From the NCBI GenBank assembly GCA_964412845.1, contig CAYPQM010000100.1:1-25373 (forward strand): a DNA stretch of 25,373 nt, in the 5' to 3' direction. The notes beneath the pieces were generated by a model. It ran no database searches. It saw nothing but the letters and a program-made list of their open reading frames with translations, and was not told where the DNA came from. The translations under genes and the position numbers were made by a program. This stretch comes from JAWWPY01 sp964412845 (GTDB lineage: Bacteria > Actinomycetota > Actinomycetes > Streptosporangiales > Streptosporangiaceae). Shown in pieces: positions 11,700 to 19,457 of the stretch (within the stretch, counting starts at the first letter, position 1; each line of letters starts with the position of its first letter).

Positions 11700-13376
11700 T
11701 CATTTCCCGGGCTGCACGGTGACGGTCAGCGGCTGTGACGCCCCCCACCGGTCGATGGCCACCGCGGCATAGCGGGTGGTGCGGCGCGGGAACGGTAGTC
11801 GACACACCGACCGGAGGCTGTCCGCGCACCCGCGGCCGCCGCTCACCGGGCGCACGATCACCCGGAGGATGCGCGGGTCTGGGGCGCGCAGGCGCGCCGA
11901 GACGATCAATCCCGTCGCGCGATGCCGGATTGTCAAAGCGGCCGGGGGGGCGGGACGAATCAGATCGCGGAGGGCTGCTTTGACGAACGCGACCACCCGC
12001 GGGTTGGGTGAGCGCCCGTCCAGGTCATGGAGCGCCCAAGCCAGCTCCATCGTGCCCATCGCGAACACGCGGCCTCCGCTCGGCGCGGTGGCCCGGACCA
12101 TGTCTGCGCTGCGGCGGACGCCGTCGGATCCCTTGATGAGGGCGGTCATCAGCGGCACCACCTGACCCGCAAAGCAGCCAGGGATAAACGAGTCCCACTC
12201 GTAGCCGACGACCCCCGGGATCACATCCCCGGGCGCCAAACCGGCCGCCGCCAGCCATGGATCGCTGCTCGGCCCCACGACCGTGTACGAGGTCGGCGGC
12301 GCGGTCAGATTGCGCTGCGCGGCCCACTGGTGCTCGACTCCCATCAGCTTGCACTCGGGCTCGCCGAACGTCCTGAAGAACCCGTTGTCGAGGCGCCAGT
12401 TGTGGACCGGATCGATCGAGGGATCCCGCCATTCAACGATCGTTCGCCGGCCGGCAGCATAGCGCATCCGCCACTCGCCGCTGTTGGAGCCGAACATCAG
12501 GTTCGTCGACAGCGCCAGCGCCCGGTTGAAGGCGCCGCGCATTCGCTGAGTCCAGTACTCGTCGTGGCCGATCGCGAACACCAAACGGTGATGCAGCAGC
12601 GATCCGGGGGCCCTGTCCGTGTCGACGTCGGTCTGGTAGGACACGTCGATACCGTTACGCTCCAGGAAGCGGACCCAGGGCAGCTCGAGTTCCGTGACCA
12701 TGTTGTGGAACACCTGCTGGCCGAAGGGCCGATCGAACGACACCTCGAAGGCGTGCATCCTGGTGCCAAACTGGTAGAGGCTCTTGCCGCCCCAACGGTT
12801 GTAGGCCTCCCACGTATTGACCGGCACCTGGACCAACACCGCGGACGCGGGAGCCGCCGGGCTCTGGCGCACAATCAGCGGAACGCTCCCCACGGCGCCG
12901 GTGTGCGCGCCACCCACGATCTCGAGCTTGGCCTCGTAGTAGCCGGAGACCGCCTCGGGCGGGATCTCGACACGATCGGTCACCCGCCAGGGGGCCCGGA
13001 ACAGCCCGGTGACGGAGCCGGGAGTGGTTGGCGGGGGCTGTGCAATCGCGGCGTGGCTCGAGCGGCAACCAGGCAGGCACATGATCAGGCGCCCGCCGAC
13101 TCCCCGGTACCACCCCAGCCGGTACACGAGCACCCGATAGCGCGAGCCCGGCGGCGCGGCTACGTGCAGGTGAAAGCTTTGCCCCGGGGCGACGCTGGTC
13201 TTCGACGCATAACCAGTGATCACCGTCCCCGCGCCGGCTGGGATCTCCCAGCCAGGGTTGCCCGGGCGCGAATTCTCTCGCTGCACCGGATTGGTGGCAG
13301 TAGCGGACGTCGCGGGCACCGTGGAGGATGTGCTGCTACGGCTTGATCCACCGCACGCGGTGAGGACGAGCGCCAC
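11700..13376 (-). CDS. N,N-dimethylformamidase beta-subunit-like secreted lipoprotein
   Basis: The 558 residues from GTG 13376 match the large-subunit C-terminal domain of dimethylformamidase-like proteins: YRVLVYRLGWYRGVGGRL, VPVNTWEAYNRWGGKSLY, FAIGHDEYWTQRMR, FGSNSGEWRMRY and VVGYEWDSF, then a short C-terminal beta domain. A lipobox LVLTAC sits at the very start, so only seven residues would precede the lipidated Cys. Reading upstream in frame gives a proper signal peptide (NEQWRGPYTTFLAISATIVA) down to an AGGAGG, with no ATG, GTG or TTG; the true start is probably ATC 13436 or GTC 13433. It should be tethered outside the membrane. Its substrate may be an amide, but catalysis is unproven for most such homologues. 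Confidence 0.85.
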   Translation of the reverse strand: MALVLTACGGSSRSSTSSTVPATSATATNPVQRENSRPGNPGWEIPAGAGTVITGYASKTSVAPGQSFHLHVAAPPGSRYRVLVYRLGWYRGVGGRLIMCLPGCRSSHAAIAQPPPTTPGSVTGLFRAPWRVTDRVEIPPEAVSGYYEAKLEIVGGAHTGAVGSVPLIVRQSPAAPASAVLVQVPVNTWEAYNRWGGKSLYQFGTRMHAFEVSFDRPFGQQVFHNMVTELELPWVRFLERNGIDVSYQTDVDTDRAPGSLLHHRLVFAIGHDEYWTQRMRGAFNRALALSTNLMFGSNSGEWRMRYAAGRRTIVEWRDPSIDPVHNWRLDNGFFRTFGEPECKLMGVEHQWAAQRNLTAPPTSYTVVGPSSDPWLAAAGLAPGDVIPGVVGYEWDSFIPGCFAGQVVPLMTALIKGSDGVRRSADMVRATAPSGGRVFAMGTMELAWALHDLDGRSPNPRVVAFVKAALRDLIRPAPPAALTIRHRATGLIVSARLRAPDPRILRVIVRPVSGGRGCADSLRSVCRLPFPRRTTRYAAVAIDRWGASQPLTVTVQPGK

Positions 13377-13441
13377 GATCGTGGCACTGATGGCAAGGAA
13401 AGTCGTGTATGGCCCGCGCCACTGCTCGTTGACGATCGCAA

Positions 13442-13447
13442 CCTCCT
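13442..13447 (-). promoter_or_regulatory. Strong Shine-Dalgarno (AGGAGG) for the lipoprotein
   Basis: AGGAGG on the minus strand ends five bases before ATC 13436 and eight before GTC 13433. It lies 65 bases from the first conventional in-frame start (GTG 13376), too far to serve it. It therefore argues for a non-canonical start codon. Confidence 0.65.
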
Positions 13448-13539
13448 GTGGAGAAACGCCTTGGGCGGGCGTGGTCGGCTGCGATTGCGCTCGCGTCCGC
13501 GTCGGGCCTCAGGTGAGCGGACGCTTGCTCAGCCCACGG

Positions 13540-14250
13540 TCACTGATGGCCGCTCCCCCGCGGTCGTACACCGAAGGTTCCAGGGTCGCGGGACCCGGCA
13601 GCGAGGAATGCGGTTCCGAAGAACAACTCGGTCCAGGAGAGATCGGCCAGTTCTTCCTGCATGGCTGCGCGAATCGCCTCCCACGGACGGCGCATGATCC
13701 ACTCATCTATGGAGGCGAAAGGCCGCACAATTGCGGTTCCGAGGTGCGCTAGCCACCCAGGCGTGTTGCCGGGAACCTTGAGATCCAGCACGACCCAGCG
13801 TCCGCCTCCGGAGAGGGCCGCGGCGCCGTGGGAGATGACCTCTGCGCACTCGGGCACCTGCGACAGGGCGTACGTGGAGAGGATCGCGTCGACCTCGGTT
13901 GGGAAGTCGAAGTTGGACGCGTCGGCTTGCACGAGGCTGATATTGGTCCAGCCGTTGGTCTCTATCCGATCCTGGGCCTGAGCGAGCATCGCGTCGGTCA
14001 GATCGACGCCGACGATCCGGCCGTCGGGACCGATCGCCTCCTCAATCAGCGGGAAGTTCAGACCTGTGCCGCATGCGATGTCAATCACGATGTCACCCGC
14101 GCGAAGGCCGAGCGCTTGTACGGCCCGGAGGCGTTGTGCCCGCTGGGGGTAGCCGGGCACGGGGTAGAGCCGGGAGGTGACGTCGTAATGCTTCGCCTTC
14201 TTGCGGTATGTCTCGATCAGGTGCTCTCGCGTACGGTCGATCTGGCTCAC
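13540..14250 (-). CDS. Class I SAM-dependent methyltransferase (UbiE/PmtA-like)
   Basis: The sequence begins SQIDRTREHLIETYRKKAKH and has motif I VIDIACGTGLNFPLI, an acidic IVGVDLTDAMLAQAQ (motif II), and LVQADASNFDFP then VDAILSTYALSQVP. The YRKKAKHYDVTSRLYPVPGY start resembles phosphatidylethanolamine or quinone-type methyltransferases, which act on hydrophobic substrates. Two starts are possible: GTG 14295 and GTG 14250. The latter has GAGGAG six bases upstream and starts at the conserved helix, so I use it (236 residues). It lies between the HATPase/SRPBCC gene and the lipoprotein on the same strand, possibly co-transcribed. The substrate is not evident. Confidence 0.83.
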   Translation of the reverse strand: MSQIDRTREHLIETYRKKAKHYDVTSRLYPVPGYPQRAQRLRAVQALGLRAGDIVIDIACGTGLNFPLIEEAIGPDGRIVGVDLTDAMLAQAQDRIETNGWTNISLVQADASNFDFPTEVDAILSTYALSQVPECAEVISHGAAALSGGGRWVVLDLKVPGNTPGWLAHLGTAIVRPFASIDEWIMRRPWEAIRAAMQEELADLSWTELFFGTAFLAAGSRDPGTFGVRPRGSGHQ

Positions 14251-14300
14251 GGTGTGCTCCTCGATCTCGGTAGCGTCGCGGTAGAACCGCGCCACCCCAT

Positions 14301-14768
14301 CTAGGACTCCGCGCCTCCCCGCGTAGCGGACTCGACCGCAGCCTTGATCGCCGCCATCTCGCCATCGCTTACGCGCTGAATTCTGCCTTTGAGAGTGCGG
14401 CCGGGGACCGCGCGCATGATGCCCGCGAGGTCGACCTCAATCCACATCTTGGCGTCGGTCTGCCTATCGTCCACCGGCTCGAGTTCCATTCCCCAGCGCG
14501 CCGCGGAAGTACCCATTGGCCCGGCGAACGCCACGTAGCGGGGCGCCTCGACAGCGGTCACCTCCTGGCTCCGGCCGCGAGTCAACCAGAGTATCCCCTT
14601 CGCCCGCTGCTCCACCCGCGAGCCGGGCTGAAGCGGGGCCCCTCCGCGAACCCGGCATTCGAGAACCGTTGGCGCCCACTCCGGCCAGCGTCCGACGTCA
14701 CAGACATACGCCCACACCTCACGGACGTTGCTGGCGATTTCTATGCGGCTCTCGGTTCTGATTGTCAT
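14301..14768 (-). other. SRPBCC (START/Bet v 1-like) module, possibly a separate 155-residue gene
   Basis: From an in-frame ATG at 14768 the product MTIRTESRIEIASNVREVWA runs through WPEWAPTVLECRVRGG, GSRVEQRAKG and a final helix, a complete SRPBCC domain with a hydrophobic ligand cavity. No Shine-Dalgarno precedes this ATG, which is why fusion to the HATPase cannot be excluded. Confidence 0.55.
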
Positions 14769-15323
14769 GGGGGCTTTGTGCTGATCACTTTCCGGTTGCG
14801 TAAGGTCTCCGGCGACGCTACATCCTGACTGAGACGCCTGCAAGTGCGCTCCGACGGCGGGAGGATCAGGCCGGCCGGTGGTGCGCGGCGGCCGTGGCTG
14901 GCCGCCGGTGGCGGCCCAGTCGAGCCTGGCCCAGACGGTCCAGCCGGTTAAGGGGTCGCCGTCGATGCCCCAGTCAGCGGCGAGCGCATTGACGATGCCG
15001 AGGCCGTGCGCGTGCCCGTCACTGTGCGCGTGCTGGTTCCAGGGGCCGCCGTTGTCTTTGACTTCGACCCAGGCGTAATCGTCGTGCAGTTCGGCGTAGA
15101 TGGTGAAGGTGCCGCCCGGCTTCTTCGAGTCGCTGTGCAGGATGCTGTTACTGGCCAGCTCCGAGGCGCACAGGATGGCGTCGTTGGCCACCGGGCACCC
15201 TGCGAGGACAGTGGCAATGAACGCACGGGCGATGCGGACCTGATCGGGACGGGCCGGCAGCACCTGCGCACGCTTGCAGGTCGGCGTGGCCACCGTGATC
15301 GGGCCTGGGGTTCCGGCAGCCAT
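14301..15323 (-). CDS. Anti-sigma-type HATPase read in frame into an SRPBCC domain
   Basis: This open frame of 340 residues starts at ATG 15323, six bases after GGAAGGA. Residues 20-135 are a GHKL ATPase of the RsbW-like kind that accompanies XRE/DUF397 genes: N box SELASNSILHS (E55, N59), VKDNGGPW (D90, G92) and HGLGIVNALA. No stop follows; a poorly conserved linker (about 137-185) leads into an SRPBCC/polyketide-cyclase domain with VWAYVCDVGRWPEWAPTV. Third-position G/C falls to roughly half near the linker's end, unlike real coding DNA here. This may be a recent fusion through a lost stop, or two genes with a chance-open spacer. It is divergent from the XRE regulator. Confidence 0.75.
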   Translation of the reverse strand: MAAGTPGPITVATPTCKRAQVLPARPDQVRIARAFIATVLAGCPVANDAILCASELASNSILHSDSKKPGGTFTIYAELHDDYAWVEVKDNGGPWNQHAHSDGHAHGLGIVNALAADWGIDGDPLTGWTVWARLDWAATGGQPRPPRTTGRPDPPAVGAHLQASQSGCSVAGDLTQPESDQHKAPMTIRTESRIEIASNVREVWAYVCDVGRWPEWAPTVLECRVRGGAPLQPGSRVEQRAKGILWLTRGRSQEVTAVEAPRYVAFAGPMGTSAARWGMELEPVDDRQTDAKMWIEVDLAGIMRAVPGRTLKGRIQRVSDGEMAAIKAAVESATRGGAES

Positions 15324-15448
15324 GGGCGGTCCTTCCGGGGCCGGGTTGGGCTTCTCGTGCTGTAAATCGTCGTGCCCGGGCCGTATGCTGCGCCACAAGT
15401 GACGGCTGACGCGGCGGGTGGCGGCAGTAAGGCGAAGGAGCGGGAAAG
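15324..15448. promoter_or_regulatory. Divergent region between HATPase and XRE regulator genes
   Basis: This 125-base stretch must carry promoters for both directions. GGAAGGA serves ATG 15323 and AAGGAGCGGG serves ATG 15449. I cannot identify a firm -10/-35 pair or operator. Confidence 0.35.
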
Positions 15449-16297
15449 ATGACGGCCAGGTTAGGCGAGTCCGGGAATGCCGATGACGGCCCGATTAACG
15501 GGGTCCAGGCGTTCGCTCACGAGCTGAAGGCACAGCGCGAGGCGGCCGGGCTCACACAGGAGCAGTTAGCCAAGTTGATGGGCTATTCCGCGTCCGTTAT
15601 CGCGAAGCTGGAAACCTGCCGGACCATCCCATCGTCGCAGCACGCCGGTATGGCCGATGAGGCGTTAGGGACGCCGGGCACCTTTCGCCGGCTGCGGCAG
15701 GCCATGATCAACGGGGCGTATGAGCCATGGGTTCGCGCCTACCTTGAGATGGAAGCACGGGCGACGGTTCTGCGGTGGTGGGAGGCGCTGGTGGTGCCCG
15801 GGCTGCTCCAGACCGAGGCGTACGCGCGGGCCATGATCCGCGCTGGACGGCCGGGGGACAGTAATGCGGAGATAGAGCAACTGGTCACGTCCAGGATGGC
15901 CCGGCAGGAGATCTGGGAGCGGCAGGACCCGCCGCCCCCCATGTTGTTCGCCGTTCTGGGTGAGGCCGTGCTGCGGCAGCGCGTCGGGGACGCGGAGATT
16001 ATGCGAGATCAGCTCGACCACCTGATGGAGGCTTCCAGTAACCCGCGAATCACGGTCCAGGTTCTGCCCTTCGCCGCCGCAGCGCATCCCGGCCTCCTCG
16101 GCCCTCTCTTGGTGGCGAGCTTCGACAATGACCGGGATGCCGCTTACCTGGACAATGCGCTGGACGGCCAGGTCACCGAGCGGCGTAAAGAGGTTGCACG
16201 AGTTACGTTGCTGCATGACACACTGAGGATTGAGGCGCTCTCTCCTGGAGCGTCCGCTGACATGATTGCGAAGGTAGCTGAGAAGACGTGGACCTGA
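15449..16297 (+). CDS. XRE-family helix-turn-helix regulator with DUF5753 domain
   Basis: This 282-residue protein has an N-terminal helix-turn-helix (about 24-60, LTQEQLAKLMGYSASVIAKLE). A long C-terminal DUF5753 sensor follows, with the signature WEALVVPGLLQTEAYARAMI and ITVQVLPFAAAAHPGL. Such proteins, with small DUF397 partners and RsbW-like HATPases, are multiplied in actinomycete genomes (the abaA/whiJ-type cassettes) and influence development and secondary metabolism. GGAG lies eight bases before the ATG. The stop overlaps the DUF397 start by 10 bases, indicating coupling. Confidence 0.9.
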   Translation: MTARLGESGNADDGPINGVQAFAHELKAQREAAGLTQEQLAKLMGYSASVIAKLETCRTIPSSQHAGMADEALGTPGTFRRLRQAMINGAYEPWVRAYLEMEARATVLRWWEALVVPGLLQTEAYARAMIRAGRPGDSNAEIEQLVTSRMARQEIWERQDPPPPMLFAVLGEAVLRQRVGDAEIMRDQLDHLMEASSNPRITVQVLPFAAAAHPGLLGPLLVASFDNDRDAAYLDNALDGQVTERRKEVARVTLLHDTLRIEALSPGASADMIAKVAEKTWT

Positions 16298-16491
16298 CCG
16301 GCGCCGCGTGGCGCAAATCGTCTTTCAGCAGCGCCAACGGCGGTGCATGCGTCGAGGTTGCGGATGCCCTGCCGGGCGTGATTGCGGTGCGCGATAGTAA
16401 GGACCCGGATGGGCCGAAGCTGATGTTCAGCCGGGCGGTGTGGCTGGCGTTCACTGCTGCGGTGCGGGATAGGGAGTTCGATCTAGGCTGA
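16288..16491 (+). CDS. DUF397 domain protein
   Basis: This 67-residue protein reads LTGAAWRKSSFSSANGGACV, then VEVADALPGVIAVRDSKDPDG and LMFSRAVWLAFTAAVRDREF, a full-length DUF397 with all hallmark blocks. GTG 16288 overlaps the regulator's last ten bases in another frame. DUF397 proteins act with the adjacent XRE regulator, probably as a binding partner or antitoxin-like modulator. The biochemical role is not settled. Confidence 0.9.
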   Translation: MDLTGAAWRKSSFSSANGGACVEVADALPGVIAVRDSKDPDGPKLMFSRAVWLAFTAAVRDREFDLG

Positions 16492-16519
16492 GCCGCAGGG
16501 CGGGTAGCCGGATCGTAAG

Positions 16520-16546
16520 AGGGCATCGTGACGTCTGCGGTGCCCT
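16520..16546. terminator. Terminator-like hairpin after DUF397
   Basis: AGGGCATC (16520-16527) pairs with GGTGCCCT (16539-16546) over eight positions with one G-U pair and an 11-base loop. It lies 28 bases after the DUF397 stop and between convergent genes. The rest of the 147-base gap (16492-16638) shows no gene. Confidence 0.45.
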
Positions 16547-16638
16547 TAATGCACGCCTGCGTGACGGTCGGCGGCCAGGCATTTCGGATTCACCATGACA
16601 CCTGAGCGAGTACCTATCCACCGCGATCTTGCAGCGAC

Positions 16639-17430
16639 CTAGCGCTGGGCGCCGGGCAGGGGCAGCAGGTCGGGGCGCTTGGGCAGCACGTCGTCCCCGG
16701 ACGACGCACCGCGCAGCCGGCGGCTGACCCAGGGCGCGGCGTGCACCCGGGCCCAGCGCGCGTCCATCCAGCGGGCCGCCAGCCAGCCCAGGTAGCGGGA
16801 GGCGGTATCGCTCTGGGCAGCCCACGGCTCACGCCAGTCCTCGGTCACCGGCACGCCCATGACCTCGCACGTCCGCAGCGCCACCCGGCGGTGGCCGTCC
16901 GGCGACAGGTGCAGCCGGTCCGCGCTCCAGGCCCGCGGGTCGTACAGCACGTTCATCGGCCACAGGTCCACCACGTAGCACTGGTGCCGGGCGGCGATCG
17001 CCCGCAGGTGCATGTTGTATGCGGCGACCTTGCCCCGGATCAGCCGCAGCACCGGGAAGCGCGGGTCGAACCCGGTGAAAATGAGCACCGGGCAGCCCGC
17101 CATGAGCAGCGTCCGGACGGCCTCGTCGAAGGTTTCCGCGAGTGTGTCAGGGTCGGTCCGCGGCCGCAGCATGTCGTTGCCGCCCGCGGCGATACTGACC
17201 AGGTCCGGTGCCATCGCGATGGCGCGTGGTATCTGCTCGGCAACGACCTCGCTCAGCAGTTTCCCGCGTACCGCCAGGTTGGCGTAGCGCAGCCCGGGCC
17301 GCTGCGCGGCGACTAGCTGCGCGAACCGGTCGGCCCAGCCGAGATATCCGCTGCGGTCATCCGCAAGATCGTCGAGCCCCTCGGTGAAGCTGTCCCCGAG
17401 CGCGACGAAGGAGTTGATCTCCATGGTCAC
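16639..17430 (-). CDS. SGNH/GDSL hydrolase family protein
   Basis: This 263-residue esterase/lipase-type protein has all four SGNH blocks: FVALGDSFTEG (S14), NLAVRG (G56), AAGGNDM (N85) and SADRLHLSPDGH (D171 and H174). No signal peptide is present, so it is cytoplasmic. GTG 17430 has GGAGG eight bases upstream; ATG 17424 would sit 14 bases away and is less likely. It follows the MFS gene at 81 bases on the same strand and may form the tail of a marR-MFS-hydrolase operon. It probably cleaves an ester; the substrate is unknown. The last 50 residues (Trp/Arg-rich) are an extension after the catalytic core. Confidence 0.9.
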   Translation of the reverse strand: MTMEINSFVALGDSFTEGLDDLADDRSGYLGWADRFAQLVAAQRPGLRYANLAVRGKLLSEVVAEQIPRAIAMAPDLVSIAAGGNDMLRPRTDPDTLAETFDEAVRTLLMAGCPVLIFTGFDPRFPVLRLIRGKVAAYNMHLRAIAARHQCYVVDLWPMNVLYDPRAWSADRLHLSPDGHRRVALRTCEVMGVPVTEDWREPWAAQSDTASRYLGWLAARWMDARWARVHAAPWVSRRLRGASSGDDVLPKRPDLLPLPGAQR

Positions 17431-17511
17431 GTCGCCTGCCTCCGTTTCCCCGTCACTGCCTTCCTATTCTGTGCAATGCGTGTTGCTCTCCCTTCCCCGG
17501 CCCGACATCGG

Positions 17512-18834
17512 CTACGCGTGCGGCGGCTGGACCGCAGGAACCGGGGACGGAGCCAGCTGGGCACTGGCCGGGCCGGTGGTAGCCGGGCCGGTGGTAGCGT
17601 GGCCGGTGGTGGCCTGCTCGGCGGCGGTCAGGAATCTGTGCCCGCTGGCCAGGATGGCGATCCCGAGGAGCACCGCGGCGGCCCCCACGTAGAACGGCAC
17701 GTGCACGCCGAAGCTGGCCGCCATCCGGCCGGCCGCGTACGGGGCCAGGCCCGCGCCGATGAAACGGATGAAACCGTAGGACGCCGAGGCCACCGGGCGC
17801 TCCACCGGCGCGACCGTCATGACCGCCTGGGTGGTGACGGTGTTGTTGATGCCGATGAACAGGCCGGAGACGATCACCGCGACGATCAGGGTGACCTTCG
17901 ACGAGATCCCTACCGCGATGACCAGGACATCCACGGCGAACAGCGAGAGGTTGAGATAGAGCGTCCGGGCGACGCCCAGCGTGCGTTCCAGCCGGGGCGC
18001 CACGAAGATGGCGCCGGCCGCGACCAGGGCTCCCCAGCCGGTGAAAACGTACCCGAGCTGATGGGTGTTCAGGTTCATCGGGAACGGCGCATAGCCCAGC
18101 ACGGTGAAGAAGGCCCAGTTGTAGCAGAGCGCGGTCAGCCCCATGGTCAGCAGGCCGCGGTGGCGCAGGGCGCGGAGCGGGTCGAGCAGCGACTGGTGAT
18201 GCGCGGGCCGCGGCGTCTTGCCCACCAGCACCAGCGTCGCGATCAGGGAGATCGACATGAGGACGGTCACGCCGAAGAACGGGCCACGCCAGCTGATGGC
18301 GCCCAGTTCGCCGCCGAGCAGCGGCCCGAGCGCGATGCCGACGCCGAGGGCCGTTTCATACAGGACGATCGCGCCCGCGAAGCCACCGCTGGCCGAGGCC
18401 ACGATGACCGCCAGGGACGTGGCGATGAACAGCGCGTTGCCCAGGCCCCAGCCGGCCCGGAAATAGACGATCTGGCTGATGCCGCCCGAGTGCCCGGCCA
18501 GGGCGCTGAACACGACGATCAGTACCAGGCCGCTGACCAGCGTCCGTTTCGCGCCGATTCGTGAGGAGATCCATCCCGTCACCAGCATGGCCACGGCCGT
18601 TACCACGAGGTAGCTGGTGAACAGCAGCTCGACCTGGCTCGGCGTCGCGTGCAGCTTGACCCGCAGCGCGGGCAGGATCGGGTCGACCAGGCCGATGCCC
18701 ATGAAGGAGATCACGCAGGCGAACGCGACCGCCCAGACCGCCTTGGGCTGATGGAACGGGCTCGGCGAGTTCCCGCTGTGCGAGGTCTCGCGGTGCGTGC
18801 TGGCGCCCTGCCTGATGTCGGGCGACGTGCTCAT
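17512..18834 (-). CDS. MFS transporter (drug/proton antiporter type)
   Basis: This 440-residue protein has twelve hydrophobic segments and MFS landmarks: FMGIGLVDPILPALR in helix 1, the loop 2-3 motif GWISSRIGAKRTL, and the motif C-like segment LYETALGVGIALGPLLGG, typical of 12-14 TMS drug exporters. A second half starts near LLTMGLTALCYNWAFF. ATG 18834 is chosen because GGAG lies six bases upstream; an in-frame GTG at 18846 has no comparable site. The gene follows marR by 54 bases, the classic arrangement of a MarR-controlled efflux pump. The C-terminus ends in a short repeated Ala-Thr-Thr-Gly tail. Substrate unknown. Confidence 0.9.
   Translation of the reverse strand: MSTSPDIRQGASTHRETSHSGNSPSPFHQPKAVWAVAFACVISFMGIGLVDPILPALRVKLHATPSQVELLFTSYLVVTAVAMLVTGWISSRIGAKRTLVSGLVLIVVFSALAGHSGGISQIVYFRAGWGLGNALFIATSLAVIVASASGGFAGAIVLYETALGVGIALGPLLGGELGAISWRGPFFGVTVLMSISLIATLVLVGKTPRPAHHQSLLDPLRALRHRGLLTMGLTALCYNWAFFTVLGYAPFPMNLNTHQLGYVFTGWGALVAAGAIFVAPRLERTLGVARTLYLNLSLFAVDVLVIAVGISSKVTLIVAVIVSGLFIGINNTVTTQAVMTVAPVERPVASASYGFIRFIGAGLAPYAAGRMAASFGVHVPFYVGAAAVLLGIAILASGHRFLTAAEQATTGHATTGPATTGPASAQLAPSPVPAVQPPHA
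17570..17614. repeat. Three 15-bp tandem repeats in the MFS C-terminal tail
   Basis: Units of GGGCCGGTGGTAGCC lie at 17570-17584, 17585-17599 (one mismatch) and 17600-17614 (two mismatches). On the minus strand they encode the repeated Ala-Thr-Thr-Gly-(Pro/His) tail after the last membrane helix. Confidence 0.85.
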
Positions 18835-18888
18835 GGCTGGCTCCACGGATGATCCAGGGGGTGCTGGGCTTGGTGCTTTGCTGGCTTA

Positions 18889-19422
18889 CTACTGGGGGCC
18901 CGGGCCGGCGTCGGCGAGAAGCTGCAGGGCCGGCCGCGCGTTGCTGAGGGCCGCCTGGTGATGCGCGGGCAGCATGGCGAAGAACTCCGCGAACCGGGCC
19001 GCCCGCGCGGCCCGCCTGCTGGCGATCAGTTCCTCGCCCTGGGCGGTCACGGCGACGTTGACCACGCGGGCGTCGGCCGGGTCACTGCACCGCTCCGCGA
19101 GCCCCTGGCCTTCCAGCCGCGAGACAAGCTGAGTCATGGCCGGCTGCGACACCTTCTCGTGCGCGGCCAGCTCGGTCAGCCGACACGGACCGTCCCGGGA
19201 CAACCGGGCCAGGGTGAACGCCGCGGTGGAGCTCAACTCGCCGGGCACGGCCAGCCGCCGCCACATGGACACGAGCCGCTCCAGCGCGGCCGCCAGCTCG
19301 TCGCACTCCGAGCCGGCTGCGTTGCCGACCTGGTCAGCGCGGCCAGCATGGTCAGTGCCGCCGAGGTTGTCGCGGGACTGGCCGACAGCTGAGCCGCCCA
19401 GGGTGGCCGGGGTAGTGATCAT
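18889..19422 (-). CDS. MarR family transcriptional regulator
   Basis: This 177-residue protein has a MarR winged helix: LSSTAAFTLARLSRDGPCRL, TELAAHEKVSQPAMTQLVSR (recognition helix), LEGQGLAERCSDPADARVVN (wing) and VAVTAQGEELI. The first 35 residues are an extra polar extension. The start ATG 19422 has no Shine-Dalgarno but lies exactly six bases after TATAGT, so the transcript is probably leaderless. It is upstream of the MFS and hydrolase genes and divergent from the beta-propeller lipoprotein; both directions are likely repressed through the dyad at 19429-19451. Confidence 0.9.
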   Translation of the reverse strand: MITTPATLGGSAVGQSRDNLGGTDHAGRADQVGNAAGSECDELAAALERLVSMWRRLAVPGELSSTAAFTLARLSRDGPCRLTELAAHEKVSQPAMTQLVSRLEGQGLAERCSDPADARVVNVAVTAQGEELIASRRAARAARFAEFFAMLPAHHQAALSNARPALQLLADAGPGPQ

Positions 19423-19428
19423 CGGAAA

Positions 19429-19451
19429 ACTATATCATGTGCTTATATACT
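19429..19451. promoter_or_regulatory. Symmetric operator containing two divergent -10 elements (probable MarR site)
   Basis: ACTATATCA (19429-19437) and TTATATACT (19443-19451) form an imperfect 9-bp inverted repeat (7 of 9 positions) with a 5-base spacer. Read leftward, TATAGT ends six bases before the marR ATG at 19422. Read rightward, TATACT ends six bases before ATG 19458. Both starts are equidistant from the dyad centre at 19440. The geometry indicates two leaderless promoters that one bound MarR dimer would block together. Confidence 0.75.
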
Positions 19452-19457
19452 TTGCCT

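Noticed and set aside
12027..13346. 439-codon plus-strand open frame opposite the dimethylformamidase-like gene
   Set aside because: It mirrors a gene with strong family motifs; no domain or ribosome-binding site supports it.
17476..18564. Plus-strand open frame opposite the MFS transporter
   Set aside because: Low-complexity Asp/Arg/Gln-rich translation; the minus strand has twelve hydrophobic helices and MFS motifs.
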